From positions 65,001-129,000 of the forward strand of contig CAJNDS010002306.1 in NCBI GenBank assembly GCA_905221605.1: DNA of 64,000 nucleotides, written 5' to 3'. The DNA comes from Symbiodinium natans (Eukaryota; Sar; Dinophyceae; Suessiales; Symbiodiniaceae). Every line of letters starts with the position of its first letter. Position 1 is the first letter of the stretch. Position numbers and translations under genes: made by a program. The notes beneath the pieces were generated by a model that saw only the letters and a list, made by a program, of their open reading frames with translations, had not been told where the DNA came from and made no database searches. Below, in pieces: positions 35,157-44,378 of this stretch.

Positions 35157-36018
35157 TCAAAGTGAGCATGAAAAAGCCTGGAGTCTTGCTGAGTCGGTTC
35201 TCAACCAGCGTTCTGTAGCTGTGTATATCATGGAGTTGGACTCTCGAAGAATAACAGCGATGTCCGCGGTGAGCTGTCGAGCAACCTGGGCCGCGAGCGC
35301 ACGGTCAGCCATCTGTCCGATCATGATGTCGGCTTCCCAGCTCCAAGCCACTGGTGGCTGAACAACTGCAGAGAACGGCAGAACCGTGGACACCAGAGTA
35401 TCCTGCACTGCCCCGGTTGTTGCAGACACCTCCATTATAGGCGCCTCCGAAATTGAAGCAGCAGTCTCAACGGACTGCGTGACTCCGATCACTCCTGCAG
35501 CGAGGGATGTACTTGCAAGGGGCATGTAGTGAGATGCGACAGATCCATAGTCAGGTTTGGGCCGATCTCCTCAGTACCTGTCGGCGGCATGACTGATGCC
35601 AGGGCTCGTGAGTCTTCCAAGGACCGACCATGTCCGTCCGGACATGCCAGGGTATATGTCGCTTCCCCCTTCAGTGCAGATTCATCCGCTGTTAGGGTTG
35701 CCAGATTGGCAGCAGCGGTATCTTCCGATGACTCTGTATCCATCGCAACTTCAGCTGCATGTGAGATGCATGCGGTAAGCTGCATTGAGTCCAATGTTGG
35801 GCCTGGGCCAATCTCAACGGAACCAGTCAACTGTCTGCTGGTAGATCAGCAGAGGTCAGGCCCTGTCCATCCTGATGTGTCCAGAGAGGGGCCTCTCCAG
35901 TACTGACGAGCTCCATGGGATCCGAGGAATCCTCCAATGGCCATTTTCTGGCCAAGCGCCCACATAAGTATGCCAGCAGCGTAAGGAAAGTAAGACGCCC
36001 TGCAACCATGGCTCTCAC
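35157..36018 (-). CDS. Possible secreted protein with an internal repeat, frames broken
   Basis: The ATG at about 36018 opens a frame starting with a signal-peptide-like segment (V-A-G-R-L-T-F-L-T-L-L-A-Y-L-C-G). Coding-like sequence continues in two further frames (35830-35489 and 35525-35157). The middle part repeats a motif: G-S-V-E-I-G-P then L-D-S-M-Q-L-T-A-C, and again G-T-E-E-I-G-P then M-D-L-S-H-L-T-T-C. The frame changes could be small introns or mutations. No family recognised. Confidence 0.4.
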
Positions 36019-36214
36019 TACGCAAGCAATCGAGTCAGCTCGAGTGCCTCTACGACCCTGAAGTCAGAGGGAGAGGAGGGAGGGTCTAGGAAAGAGACCG
36101 CTGACCAACGCACAAACGCAAACCAAGAGGAAACCACACCAACACCCCCGCTACTGTATCTATCTATGAGCCAGGGGGCTTAAGCATGTAAACAACATTG
36201 AGTAAACACAAGTA

Positions 36215-36351
36215 TCGTTCACAAGACTTTTATTACGACAGCCAGCTAAACTAAAGCAAGCTCACAGCGAGACTGTTCTTTTGACTGGTGGTGCAACGGC
36301 TGAAGCAGTGTAGGCAGAAAGCTGAAGCAGCAAAGCTGTTGCTGGAGCCCC
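36215..36351 (-). repeat. 137-bp repeat, copy 2
   Basis: Identical by eye to the LINE tail at 26811-26947. Sequence on either side differs between the copies. It may be a 5'-truncated retroposed tail, or a shared end sequence; no clear target duplication is seen. Confidence 0.9.
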
Positions 36352-36446
36352 ACAAAGACTGCCAGGAAAAACGGGAGTCTCGCTGCACCACCAAATGAAA
36401 CGGTGAGACGACCCTGCTTGCGAAGATGTTTAGCAAGATATGCTTG

Positions 36447-37400
36447 GTTCGACTTTGGCATCGTCCCCGCAAAGCATGGGGAGGCCGTAAACAGTCGGAT
36501 ATACTTGGCATGTCCCCGTAAAGCCTGGGGAGGCCGTAAAAGCGAATCCATACGACTTTGGATGACCCGAAACGCATGGGGAGGCCCAAGAAAACGGTCA
36601 CTCTTGGCATATCCCAGCAAAGTGGGGGATGCCGAAAAGGCAATCCATTCAACTTTGGCATGTCCCCGCAAAGCATGGGGAGGCTGTAAACAGTCGAATA
36701 CACTTGGCATGTCCCCGCAAAGCCTGGGGAGGCCGTAAAAACCAATCCATCCAGATTCGGCATGTCCCTGAAAAGCATGGGTAAGCCGAAGAAAACGGTC
36801 ACTCTTGGCATGTCCCCGCACACCTGGGGCTAGTAAAGCAACCCATTCGACTTCGGCATGTCCCCGAAAAGCACGGGGAGGCCGTAAGAAACATTCGATA
36901 CCAGTAATGTCCCCACAAGCCTTGGCATGTCTCCAAGAAAGGCCAGGGAGCCCGTCCCCACAAAATCTGGGGCGGCCGAAAAAGGTTCCCCAAACATCGT
37001 TGCAAAGGAAGATTCGGCATGTCCCCGCAAAGTATGGGGAGGCCGTAACAACGATGGTCACATTTTGGCATGTCCCCGTAAAGTCTGGGGAGGCCGTAAA
37101 AGCCAATCCATATGACTTTGGCATGTCCCCGAAAACTTGCGGGAAGCCGTAAGAAAATGGGGGCACTCTTGGCCTGTCCCCGCAAGCCTGGCGATGCCGT
37201 AAAAGCGATCCATTCGACTTTGGCAATGTCCCCCAAAGTATGGAGGCCGTAAATAGTCGGACACATTTGGCATGTCCCCACAAAGCCTGGAGAGGCTGTA
37301 AGAGTAATCCATCCAACTTTGGCATGTCCCCACAAAGCACGGGGAAGCTGAAGAAAACGGTCACTCTTGGTATGTCCCCGCAAAGCCTGGGGGGGCTTCC
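36447..37400. repeat. Hairpin minisatellite with higher-order structure
   Basis: About 18-20 imperfect units with a period near 50 bp. Each carries a GGCATGTCCCC arm, a short CAAAG-type loop and a GGGGAGGC arm, able to fold as a small stem-loop on either strand. The spacers between hairpins fall into classes (AACAGTCG-type, CAATCCAT-type, GAAAACGGTCACTC-type) recurring in a regular order, so there is a higher-order repeat. A 407-codon minus-strand open frame through the array simply reflects stop-free units. Confidence 0.85.
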
Positions 37401-37520
37401 CACCTCGAATATATGTGCCCGTCTTCTGAATAAAAGATCTAGAGTTTCTTTCTTTCCAACTTCTCGCAAAAGGAACGTGCCGCCTCGGAAGAAAGCATTT
37501 TACATGAATCACAAGCCTAG

Positions 37521-37715
37521 TCATTCCTGGTCTTTGACCATCTGGCCAAGCCTGCTAAAGCATGGCTGGCCGCCCGAAAAATCCGTTTTCTGCTCCGCAA
37601 CAAACCTGTCGTGGATGTAACTGCGAAAAATGTCCTCCAACTGTCGTCTTTCTGCTAAGGCGAGCTTGAGCGTATTTTTCTCTGCCGAGGAGAAGACGCG
37701 CGAGCGATGGAATTG
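37521..37715 (-). CDS. Exon-like island, charged peptide
   Basis: Minus-strand frame with protein-like composition (N-T-L-K-L-A-L-A-E-R-R-Q-L-E-D-I-F then V-A-E-Q-K-T-D-F) ending at a stop near 37521. An AG precedes it. No family recognised. Confidence 0.4.
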   Translation of the reverse strand, partial: QFHRSRVFSSAEKNTLKLALAERRQLEDIFRSYIHDRFVAEQKTDFSGGQPCFSRLGQMVKDQE

Positions 37716-38711
37716 TCTGAACGATGACAACACTCCTCCTTGCGACACCTGAAAATGTTGGGGGTACGGACAGGGAATACTCCAGCAAAAGGGAGATGTC
37801 TAAATGGCAATGGTCGACTTCTGCCTGGTGATCAAAAGCACTAAATCAAAAACACCAAAACTAGCAGGCACAGGAATCTAACCCCAAAGGAGCAAACAGC
37901 AGGGGAAGGTCAGGTGATGCCCGCAAGCAGTTGAGCTCACCTACCAGTGGCAGCTGCAGGCAAGGGCTGATGCAGTAAAGAGACGACCAACTCAAAAAAA
38001 ATTCGAACTCTGAGGATCGTCCGTGGAGGTCCAAAACTATTGAACTATTGTTCAACCAGGGGACCACACCTCACTCCTACATTGCGTTCTGCAATCCAAT
38101 TCAATGACGCTCTTAGTCGTCTTAGAAGTGCAGAGTTGAGCACACACACACACAGACACAAAAGTCTTTAGCTTAAGTCATCCTATGTCTGTTAGGATTC
38201 TAGATTCTAGAATGTCAAGGCACTTCCCCAGAAGATCCTAATGTGGAACATCCCCACATGCAAGGAATCTGGCGATGAGTGACACGGTCATGGAGGTCTG
38301 CAAACATGAGAACACTGAAAGTTTCAGCCGCCCATACCCTCAGCCCAAACCCCAGACCCTAAACCCTCCCTACACCATAACCCGACACCCTAAATCTCCC
38401 CCCCCCCAAATCCTGCATTCAGCTTCCAGGAAGGCCAGCCCTGTCCCGGCCAGCTTCTCCCAAGTGAAGCCTGCTCCGATGCTGGTGTTTTTAGGGCTTT
38501 GGCGGCTTCTGGGGCCTTTGGGGCCTTTGGGGTTTTGGGGTTTGGGTGAAGTATTCTTCAGGGAAGTGCGGGGGTCAGCCATCAGCGGTTTGTCCCCGCG
38601 CCTTGATTCGTTCTGGGTTTGGAACTCTTACTGTCAAGGCTGTGGCATGTTGGTTGGGTTGATTTCCTTCGGTGCACCGTTTCCCTTGTTTTCCGGTCAT
38701 CCAGAGAGCAG
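37716..38711. other. Intergenic with a degenerate telomere-like patch
   Basis: About 38336-38415 contains repeated CCCTAAA/CCCAAAC/CCCTAAT-like strings resembling degenerate plant/algal-type telomere repeats. Otherwise no gene. A CA run lies at about 38141-38150. Confidence 0.4.
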
Positions 38712-38719
38712 CAGAAGTA
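38712..38719 (+). repeat. Left 8-bp target duplication of the Merlin-like element
   Basis: CAGAAGTA, identical to 50557-50564. Confidence 0.8.
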
Positions 38720-38743
38720 GCCGGGCGCGGCGTTTAAAACGGC
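38720..38743 (+). repeat. Left terminal inverted repeat of the Merlin-like element
   Basis: Starts GCCGGGCGCGGC; inverted partner at 50533-50556. Confidence 0.8.
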
Positions 38744-38773
38744 AATAGAAGTTAATTAAAAAAGAAAGAGAAA

Positions 38774-38798
38774 GCGGCGCGCCCGCAGGGCGCGCCGC
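38774..38798. other. GC-rich perfect hairpin near the left end of the Merlin-like element
   Basis: Eleven-base arms (GCGGCGCGCCC and its complement) around a 3-base loop. Subterminal GCCGCGTCT-type motifs follow at about 38810, 38861 and 38913 and may be transposase-binding sites; that role is inferred. Confidence 0.8.
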
Positions 38799-38954
38799 CG
38801 TGCAAAACGCCGCGTCTTATTTTGAGGCTGCTTTTAATACGGCCGTGGCCGTTCTAAGCGCTGCGTCTAATATTAGGGGGATCATTTGCCATGGCTGAGA
38901 GCCGTGCTAAATGCCGCGTCTAATTAAAGGGTCTCGCTTAAGACGTCCTCCGTT

Positions 38955-39075
38955 CCCAAAGCTTCGCAGGCTAGCAAGCTTGAAGCAAGTCTGAAACTGC
39001 ACCCTAAAGCTTTGCAGGGTCAAGCAAGCTTGAAGCAAGTCTGAAACCGCACCCTAAAGCTTCCCTCGATTGAAG
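38955..39075 (+). repeat. Direct repeat of about 48-50 bp, 2.3 copies
   Basis: Units containing AGCAAGCTTGAAGCAAGTC and GCACCCTAAAGC, lying between the left terminus and the transposase stop. Confidence 0.8.
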
Positions 39076-39170
39076 CAAGCGCAAGATTAGAAACTGCAGC
39101 CTACCTGGGCTTGAACCAACCCTCCAACCCCCGAAAGCACCCTAAACCTGCAAAAAGCATGGAGTTTCGC

Positions 39171-39942
39171 TCACTCATCATCCTCGAAGAGGAGGCTGTG
39201 CTCGCTCTCATCGTCAACAGCTTCGCACTGCGGGTCTTCACTCACATTGCGCTGTACAAGCTGCGGTTCGAAAGCAACTTTGAACTCCGTCAAGTTGCAC
39301 CACTTGACATTGTCTACACCGGCTCTTGCGAGTTCCCGCAATTTGCCGTAGACAGCAAACATGTCACAACCTGCAAACCACATCTTAAGTTGAAAAGCAC
39401 GCGTATGGAAATGCATGAGCTCTTCCATACGCGGCGCTGACTCGTCTGAGGCTCCGACAGTGTTAAAAGGTTTCCGTCCTACAACTCTGCGGAAACTTGC
39501 AAAAAAACCGTCTAGCTTCTGCGTGCCACCAAGTCTCACTTGCTTCTCGAAAGACTCACCTGTCCAGACATTGACCTCAAAGCGCTTCGTGAACTCTGGA
39601 TGCGGAGGCTTGTGCTTCACTGCTGTGTGTGCAAGCTTCAACCCGAACTTTGTGAGGCTACCGTCAACGAGAGGTCCTTCAGTTGTTGGGCTTGCAAGCG
39701 CTCTGTAGGCCTTGGCGCCGTCGGTGTGGCAAACTGACCCTTCTGCCAAAACGGGTTTGTCCGACTCCAGCAGTAGGGCCTTCATCTCCTCCAAAGAAAG
39801 AGGCCGCCTCCACCTTGGCCAGCTTGAGTCACGCGGTATGGCAAACGCTGCAACCACACCTTGCTTGAACCACGCCTGGCCACACCAATGTACCTCAGCC
39901 ACACGATGCCTCCCGGTCTTCCGACAGAGCGAAAGCCACTTC
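39171..39942 (-). pseudogene. ISXO2/Merlin-like transposase, C-terminal half
   Basis: The minus-strand frame enters from the retroelement's B2 repeat and ends at a stop near 39171. It has C-H-T-D-G-A-K-A-Y-R-A-L (second catalytic Asp), then H-T-A-V-K-H, then F-E-V-N-V-W-T-G-E-S-F, then G-G-T-Q-K-L-D-G-F-F-A-S-F-R-R (third acidic position, Asp rather than the usual Glu), and an acidic tail. This is the D-x-x-Y / H-x-x-V-x-H / G-T-x-x-x-E layout of IS1595-type (ISXO2-like) DDE transposases. The half is free of stops but severed from its N-terminus by 9.4 kb. Confidence 0.75.
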
Positions 39943-40142
39943 TTCCAAACTGGGTTTGAACCCAAAAGACCAAAAGCCACAACTGAAGAATCACAGAGCA
40001 CATAGCAGGAGCTGCATGTCCCTCACATTTTCATCAGTGGGCGAACCAATGATCGCATCCTAGCATGTGCCGGTGCACACAACACGGTGCACATACATTG
40101 CACATGTGTCTCACCATACCCTAGTGAACCTCAAGCCCCCTT
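39943..40142 (-). repeat. Repeat B2 (3' terminus of the large retroelement)
   Basis: 200 bp copy of B1. It ends in TTTGGAA on the minus strand, directly followed by the resumed transposase frame. Confidence 0.9.
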
Positions 40143-40255
40143 TGAGGGCGAAGTAACTGTACATGCAATACTAATATGACTGCCGATGGCGCACAGGGAG
40201 TTGCAGCCGCGTCAGCGGGCCCTGTCTTTGTGATGCCCTGGGTGGGCTGGGCGGG

Positions 40256-40463
40256 TCAAAAATTTTCGCACTGAGCTGTGGAGCCAGCGCTGCACACACA
40301 GATCTCCAGCAAACGAAGTTTGCAAATTGTCGTTCGCAATACCAAGCATGACAAGCATCAGAAACTTTTGGGTTACAAACCAAGAACAAACGGCACACAC
40401 CGTTTTTCGAAGAGACATTATGGAAGCAAACGGTAAAACACCATTCGCTCGCGAACAGTAAGC
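40256..40463 (-). repeat. Repeat A2 of the large retroelement
   Basis: 208 bp. On the minus strand its unique segment ends in GTGTGTGCAG just before the CGCTGG shared with A1, a good splice acceptor. Confidence 0.9.
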
Positions 40464-40473
40464 TTACCGCTTG

Positions 40474-40670
40474 TTCCAAACTGGGTTTGAACCCAAACCA
40501 AAAGCCACAACTGAAGAATCACAGAGCACATAGCAGGAGCTGCATGTCCCTCACATTTTCATCAGTGGGCGAACCAATGATCGCATCCTAGCATGTGCCG
40601 GTGCACACAACACGGTGCACATACATTGCACATGTGTCTCACCATACCCTAGTGAACCTCAAGCCCCCTT
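40474..40670 (-). repeat. Repeat B1 of the large retroelement
   Basis: 197 bp; matches B2 at 39943-40142 apart from a 3-bp indel. The pol stop codon lies inside its upstream edge. Confidence 0.9.
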
Positions 40671-42533
40671 CTTAGCCGACAGACCAAGGCAGATGGCATC
40701 CAGGTGCTCTGACACGTCGGAACACGGGACACTGATGCCACCCCACAGCAAGTGCTGGGTCACCAGTCTTGACGGGTGATCTGCGCAGTTCGACGGGGAA
40801 GGGACTCGCGAGAACCAAGGGATGAACTCGCACCCCACCTCCAAGCCCACAAACATTGTAAGCAGATTTTTCACTATTGGGGACCTACCCCGACAGGAAA
40901 TCAAAATATCCCTAACCGCATTGTTGTCGACGAACGCCACACCAGGTGAATGCGCAACCCTTTTGCCCCAAAAAAGGCGGAACGCAAGCAGCACCGCAAC
41001 AAACTCCGCCTCCATTATAATTGTGTCCTTGTTAAGCTCACCTAGGAGCTTGCGGGCATCACTGCCAAGGGCGTGAGAGAAACCAGCAACCAACACACCC
41101 TTGTCATCAAACAGGAGACCGCCCACGCCGCAAGGCAGTACGGGATCGTCTTTCGAGTAGGATGCATCAGTGAAGACATACCAGGTTTGCTGCTTGCTAA
41201 CCTGTACTAGTCGAGGACGGCCGCTTTCCAACATGTCGACAAGAGAGCTGAATGTGTCGATGCACTCAGCCGGCAGATCGGGAGGGGCACAACCGTGGGC
41301 GTACTCCGAGAGCTGTTGCAAGCAAAATTTGCTCTGGCGTCCAAACAGCTGTCCACTTGCAAACTGAAGTTTTCCTCTCAGCTTGAGAGCTTGAGGCACA
41401 CTCATGCGCCGGTCCTTCTGGGCCTGCTTCATTGTCTCAACGAGGAGATGAACTCTCTTCTCCGTATTGCAAATAGTCACACGACCCAAGTGGGCACTTG
41501 ATAGCACTATGTCTACCCCTAATGCACAAAAGGCCTCGGCAAACGGTACATCCTTCTTTCCACCCTGGGCGAGGTCCCATCCCAACAAGGTGAAGAGCAA
41601 GGTGATTGTTTGGTGCACATTGGCCACCTGTGTGCCTTTAGCAACCGACACAAAGTCATCAAAGTAGTGGGACCAGCAAAGGGCGAAAAAGAATGCACCA
41701 AGGTGCCAAATCGAATTAACGGTTCTCAGAAAAGTCGACACCGACTTGACAGCCCCGAAAGGGAGGGCATGTAGCTGGAACACTACTACCCTCTTCAGGT
41801 CAGGATCCCACAACCCAATGTACGAGGCCCAGGCCCCTGTAGGGTCCAGAGCCAATTGCCTGTAGGCACTGACCAGGTCATAGAACCTTCCCTTGAGACT
41901 ACAACCTGGCTGCACTCGCATCAGAGACAGGCACATGCCTGCGATGACGTCAACGGTCTGGGGGCGCACAGTCTCCAATGTCTCGACGGAGCTATTGATT
42001 CCTGACCCTGAGAAGTCGTCAATCAACCTGATCTTCCCATCCTGCTCGATCCCGAACCTTCGAGACACGATGGCATCAGGTGGTAGCTGGTCCACCTCGA
42101 TGGGACCTGACAACCAGCCCCTATCGCGCTCCTCAAGGGTTTTCGTTTGGACCTCGCGATCGAGGGACTCCCCCTGGGACTTGATAGTGGACAACAGGGC
42201 CGCCCTAGAGGTGGGGGCATCTCTTTTGAGCTGCTCAACCGTGACCGACGCCGGCTTGAACTTCGGGGCAAACACACCTGTATCAGGCACCGGGCCTCCC
42301 AGGTTAGTACCTGAGATCACTTCATCAAAGATGGCCACATCATCATAGGAAGCCTCAATCATCATTGCCTTCCACAAGAGGAGACGCTTAGGCTTGAGGA
42401 TCGTCGAGACCTGTTTGTGCATAGACGCCTTCAGTGCATCTTCCTCACTTCTGAGGTCTTGTGCAAGTTTGAGCCACTTTGCAAACTGTCGCGCCCTCAA
42501 CCCGCACAGCTCCGACTCTGTCATCGAGTGCAC
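40659..42533 (-). CDS. Reverse transcriptase and RNase H of the large retroelement
   Basis: A 624-codon uninterrupted frame. RT motifs: I-R-L-I-D-D-F-S-G-S-G, F-Y-D-L-V-S-A-Y-R-Q-L (first Asp), L-P-F-G-A-V-K-S-V, and H-Y-F-D-D-F-V (catalytic pair). RNase H motifs: V-F-T-D-A-S-Y-S, I-M-E-A-E-F-V-A-V, A-F-V-D-N-N-A-V, N-C-A-D-H-P-S-R, giving all four acidic residues. The S-x-x-N-x-A-D-x-x-S-R ending and F-D-D-F box are characteristic of DIRS-class pol. It makes cDNA from the element RNA. The start is probably a continuation from the linker frame rather than the nominal Met. The stop lies within repeat B1. Confidence 0.85.
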   Translation of the reverse strand: MHSMTESELCGLRARQFAKWLKLAQDLRSEEDALKASMHKQVSTILKPKRLLLWKAMMIEASYDDVAIFDEVISGTNLGGPVPDTGVFAPKFKPASVTVEQLKRDAPTSRAALLSTIKSQGESLDREVQTKTLEERDRGWLSGPIEVDQLPPDAIVSRRFGIEQDGKIRLIDDFSGSGINSSVETLETVRPQTVDVIAGMCLSLMRVQPGCSLKGRFYDLVSAYRQLALDPTGAWASYIGLWDPDLKRVVVFQLHALPFGAVKSVSTFLRTVNSIWHLGAFFFALCWSHYFDDFVSVAKGTQVANVHQTITLLFTLLGWDLAQGGKKDVPFAEAFCALGVDIVLSSAHLGRVTICNTEKRVHLLVETMKQAQKDRRMSVPQALKLRGKLQFASGQLFGRQSKFCLQQLSEYAHGCAPPDLPAECIDTFSSLVDMLESGRPRLVQVSKQQTWYVFTDASYSKDDPVLPCGVGGLLFDDKGVLVAGFSHALGSDARKLLGELNKDTIIMEAEFVAVLLAFRLFWGKRVAHSPGVAFVDNNAVRDILISCRGRSPIVKNLLTMFVGLEVGCEFIPWFSRVPSPSNCADHPSRLVTQHLLWGGISVPCSDVSEHLDAICLGLSAKKGA

Positions 42534-43030
42534 ACCGCATCTTTGAGAACCTGTGGCAAGGCGACCTCGAGAGTTCTGGGATGGCCAGCCTTGACTGCCT
42601 CACGGACAAACTGTTCCGGGGAAAAGGGAATACCCCAAACAAGCTCGTTCCAGAGCTCAGAACCAGCACTACAACCCTTGCCCCCGGAGCCACCACTTGA
42701 ACTCCCCTGCAACCGGGACATTTGCAGCAGTTGGGCTTCGGCTGGCACCGAGCGCTCGGGGCAGACGGCCACGTGTGGCAGTGGCCACGGGTCCTTAAGG
42801 CGGGCACGCAGGGGGACAGGACAAGAGACATGCGGAGGGATTCTTACCCGCAAAATGCGAGCATGTTCGGGCACACGGGGCCCCGTCACAGAGGCCTTCG
42901 GCTGACTACCAACTTGGCCACGGACAAGCGACAGCTGGAGGCCCGCAGGTGAGAGCGGTCGGGGCGGGCAAGCCTGAAAGAAAGCTTGGGCCAGAGCACG
43001 GGCCAGTGGCAGTGGATATGCAGCTTCCAA
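42521..43030 (-). pseudogene. Linker between methyltransferase-like and RT domains
   Basis: Frame with protein-like features at both ends: L-P-L-A-R-A-L-A-Q-A-F-F-Q-A near the start and W-G-I-P-F-S-P-E-Q-F-V-R-E-A-V-K-A-G-H-P near the end. It probably connects the two enzyme domains in one polyprotein, with a frameshift on each side. Confidence 0.5.
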
Positions 43031-43686
43031 GGAAGTAGAAAACCGTTAGGCGCGTCCGGCGCCACACCCCACGGCAGGTGACGTTGGGCGCATGAGTGCC
43101 CTGGGCAGGACTTGCATATGCCGTCAAACGCACCCCGAGTATACGCAATAGCCGTCCACTTGGGACGACGGTCGCCATATGCGCAGCTTTGGAACGCAGT
43201 GAACTGAAAGAGGTGCGCGATTCGTGCAAACATGGAAGTGCGCCAGTAGAAGCTCTGCCTGGGGTTCTCCACCCCGATAACAAGGTCGCGAGAAGCAGCT
43301 TCAAGGACCAGGTCAGACACACAGTCGTAAAGCTGATTTGCCAAGGTGACCCGGAGAAGGGCCTGCCCACCCAGCTGCGGTACTCCGTTCGGAAACTTTT
43401 CCGAGCGGAGAGGAGGGGGTCCAGGAACACCTTTAACTTCCCTTGCCCGGCTGGCAGTCCCACACGGTGGAGCGAACCAAATGCCCACGCAGTTGGGCAT
43501 GGCAAGCCAACGTCGAACCAACTCGACGCCTTCTGCAGTACACAAGTCGACAAGATGAACATGACAGGCGGCGCCGGGCAGGCGTCTATGGTCAACAGCG
43601 ACGGCATGCCTGCCAAAGATCACTGGCACATGACTGAACCATGGCAGGGCCGCCGTGTTGTCCTGGTAGCATATGCGCTGCCTCAT
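42886..43686 (-). pseudogene. DNA methyltransferase-like domain of the retroelement
   Basis: Minus-strand frame with an Asp-containing strand (A-V-A-V-D-H-R-R) and H-L-V-D-L as in cofactor-binding Rossmann folds, then W-F-A-P-P-C-G-T-A-S-R-A-R, then L-V-I-G-V-E-N-P-R-Q-S-F-Y-W. A P-P-C motif followed by E-N-P parallels motifs IV (catalytic P-C) and VI (E-N-V) of C5-cytosine methyltransferases. DIRS-type elements are known to carry methyltransferase domains, but downstream of RT; here it is upstream. The later third of this frame (below about 43030) looks like a shadow of the linker frame. Confidence 0.55.
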
Positions 43687-43787
43687 ATGCCCTCAGTCAA
43701 GCTTGAGGTCCCCCAAGCCCTCCTTGAGCTTGGCTTTGCCCTGCCACCAGACTTCCTTCCACGGCATGTCCAGGCTCTCGGCCTGCC

Positions 43788-44372
43788 TCAAGCAACTTGG
43801 ACAGGCCTAACGTCTTGCCCGGGGCCTTCACACCAAACGCCGCCCCCAGAGAAGCTGGAGAGCTTGAACACCAGATTGGGGGTCGGCCCATTGTGGGAAT
43901 CACGATGAGGCTCAGTGGGGATGTCACAAAATATGGCCAGAGAAGTGAAAACCGCAGCCGGCCGTCGTTGCCGAACGAACGCACAGAGGACCTGCGTGAC
44001 TTTTGGGAAACGAGAAACATTGGCCCGAAGGCCCAGCACACCCCCTCTCCGGAACATACCAGTGAAAAACGAGCTGCCCGACGCAGCCTTGTGGGGAGCC
44101 TCGTGCGGAAGAAGCTCCCACAGGGAGAGCACAGAATGAGATCCAATGAGTTGGCCCTGCAAAAGTTGCTCAGCAAGTTCTTCAGGGTCATTGCAAGCAG
44201 CACATGAATTCAGCTGGGAGGTTGGCTTGGGAGCGAGGGAAACTGGGGGCTCAACCTTGTGCACAGATTGACTGACCACAACGGGAGCCGCAGATCCAGT
44301 TTCTACAGGTGGCGGAACGGCTGTCAACACGGGCTCGTCCGAAGTTGAGCCAGCAAGCCCCGCCTCCAGCAC
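43788..44372 (-). pseudogene. HxD domain, possible 2-oxoglutarate/Fe(II) dioxygenase
   Basis: In frame with the Gag-like end, separated by one TGA. Contains F-F-T-G-M-F-R-R-G-G, then A-V-F-T-S-L-A-I, then E-P-H-R-D-S-H-N and L-S-S-F-S-G-G-G-V-W. An H-x-D box followed by a G-G-x-W strand is the metal-binding pattern of AlkB/TET/JBP-type dioxygenases, which oxidise DNA bases. The distal His and the Arg that bind iron and cosubstrate are not visible before the frame ends, so the assignment is tentative. Alternative: an unrelated domain conserved in this element family. Confidence 0.4.
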
Positions 44373-44378
44373 TGACTG

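Noticed and set aside
26811-36351. 137-bp identical repeats as LTRs of an LTR retrotransposon
   Set aside because: The enclosed pol is of the APE-RT LINE type, no primer-binding site or integrase is visible, and one repeat sits at the LINE 3' tail.
36246-37469. 407-codon minus-strand open frame as a repeat protein
   Set aside because: It coincides with a minisatellite whose units lack stops in this frame; no start, domain or codon pattern supports translation.
43096-43908. 270-codon plus-strand open frame
   Set aside because: It overlaps the methyltransferase-like and HxD regions on the other strand and shows no family signature.
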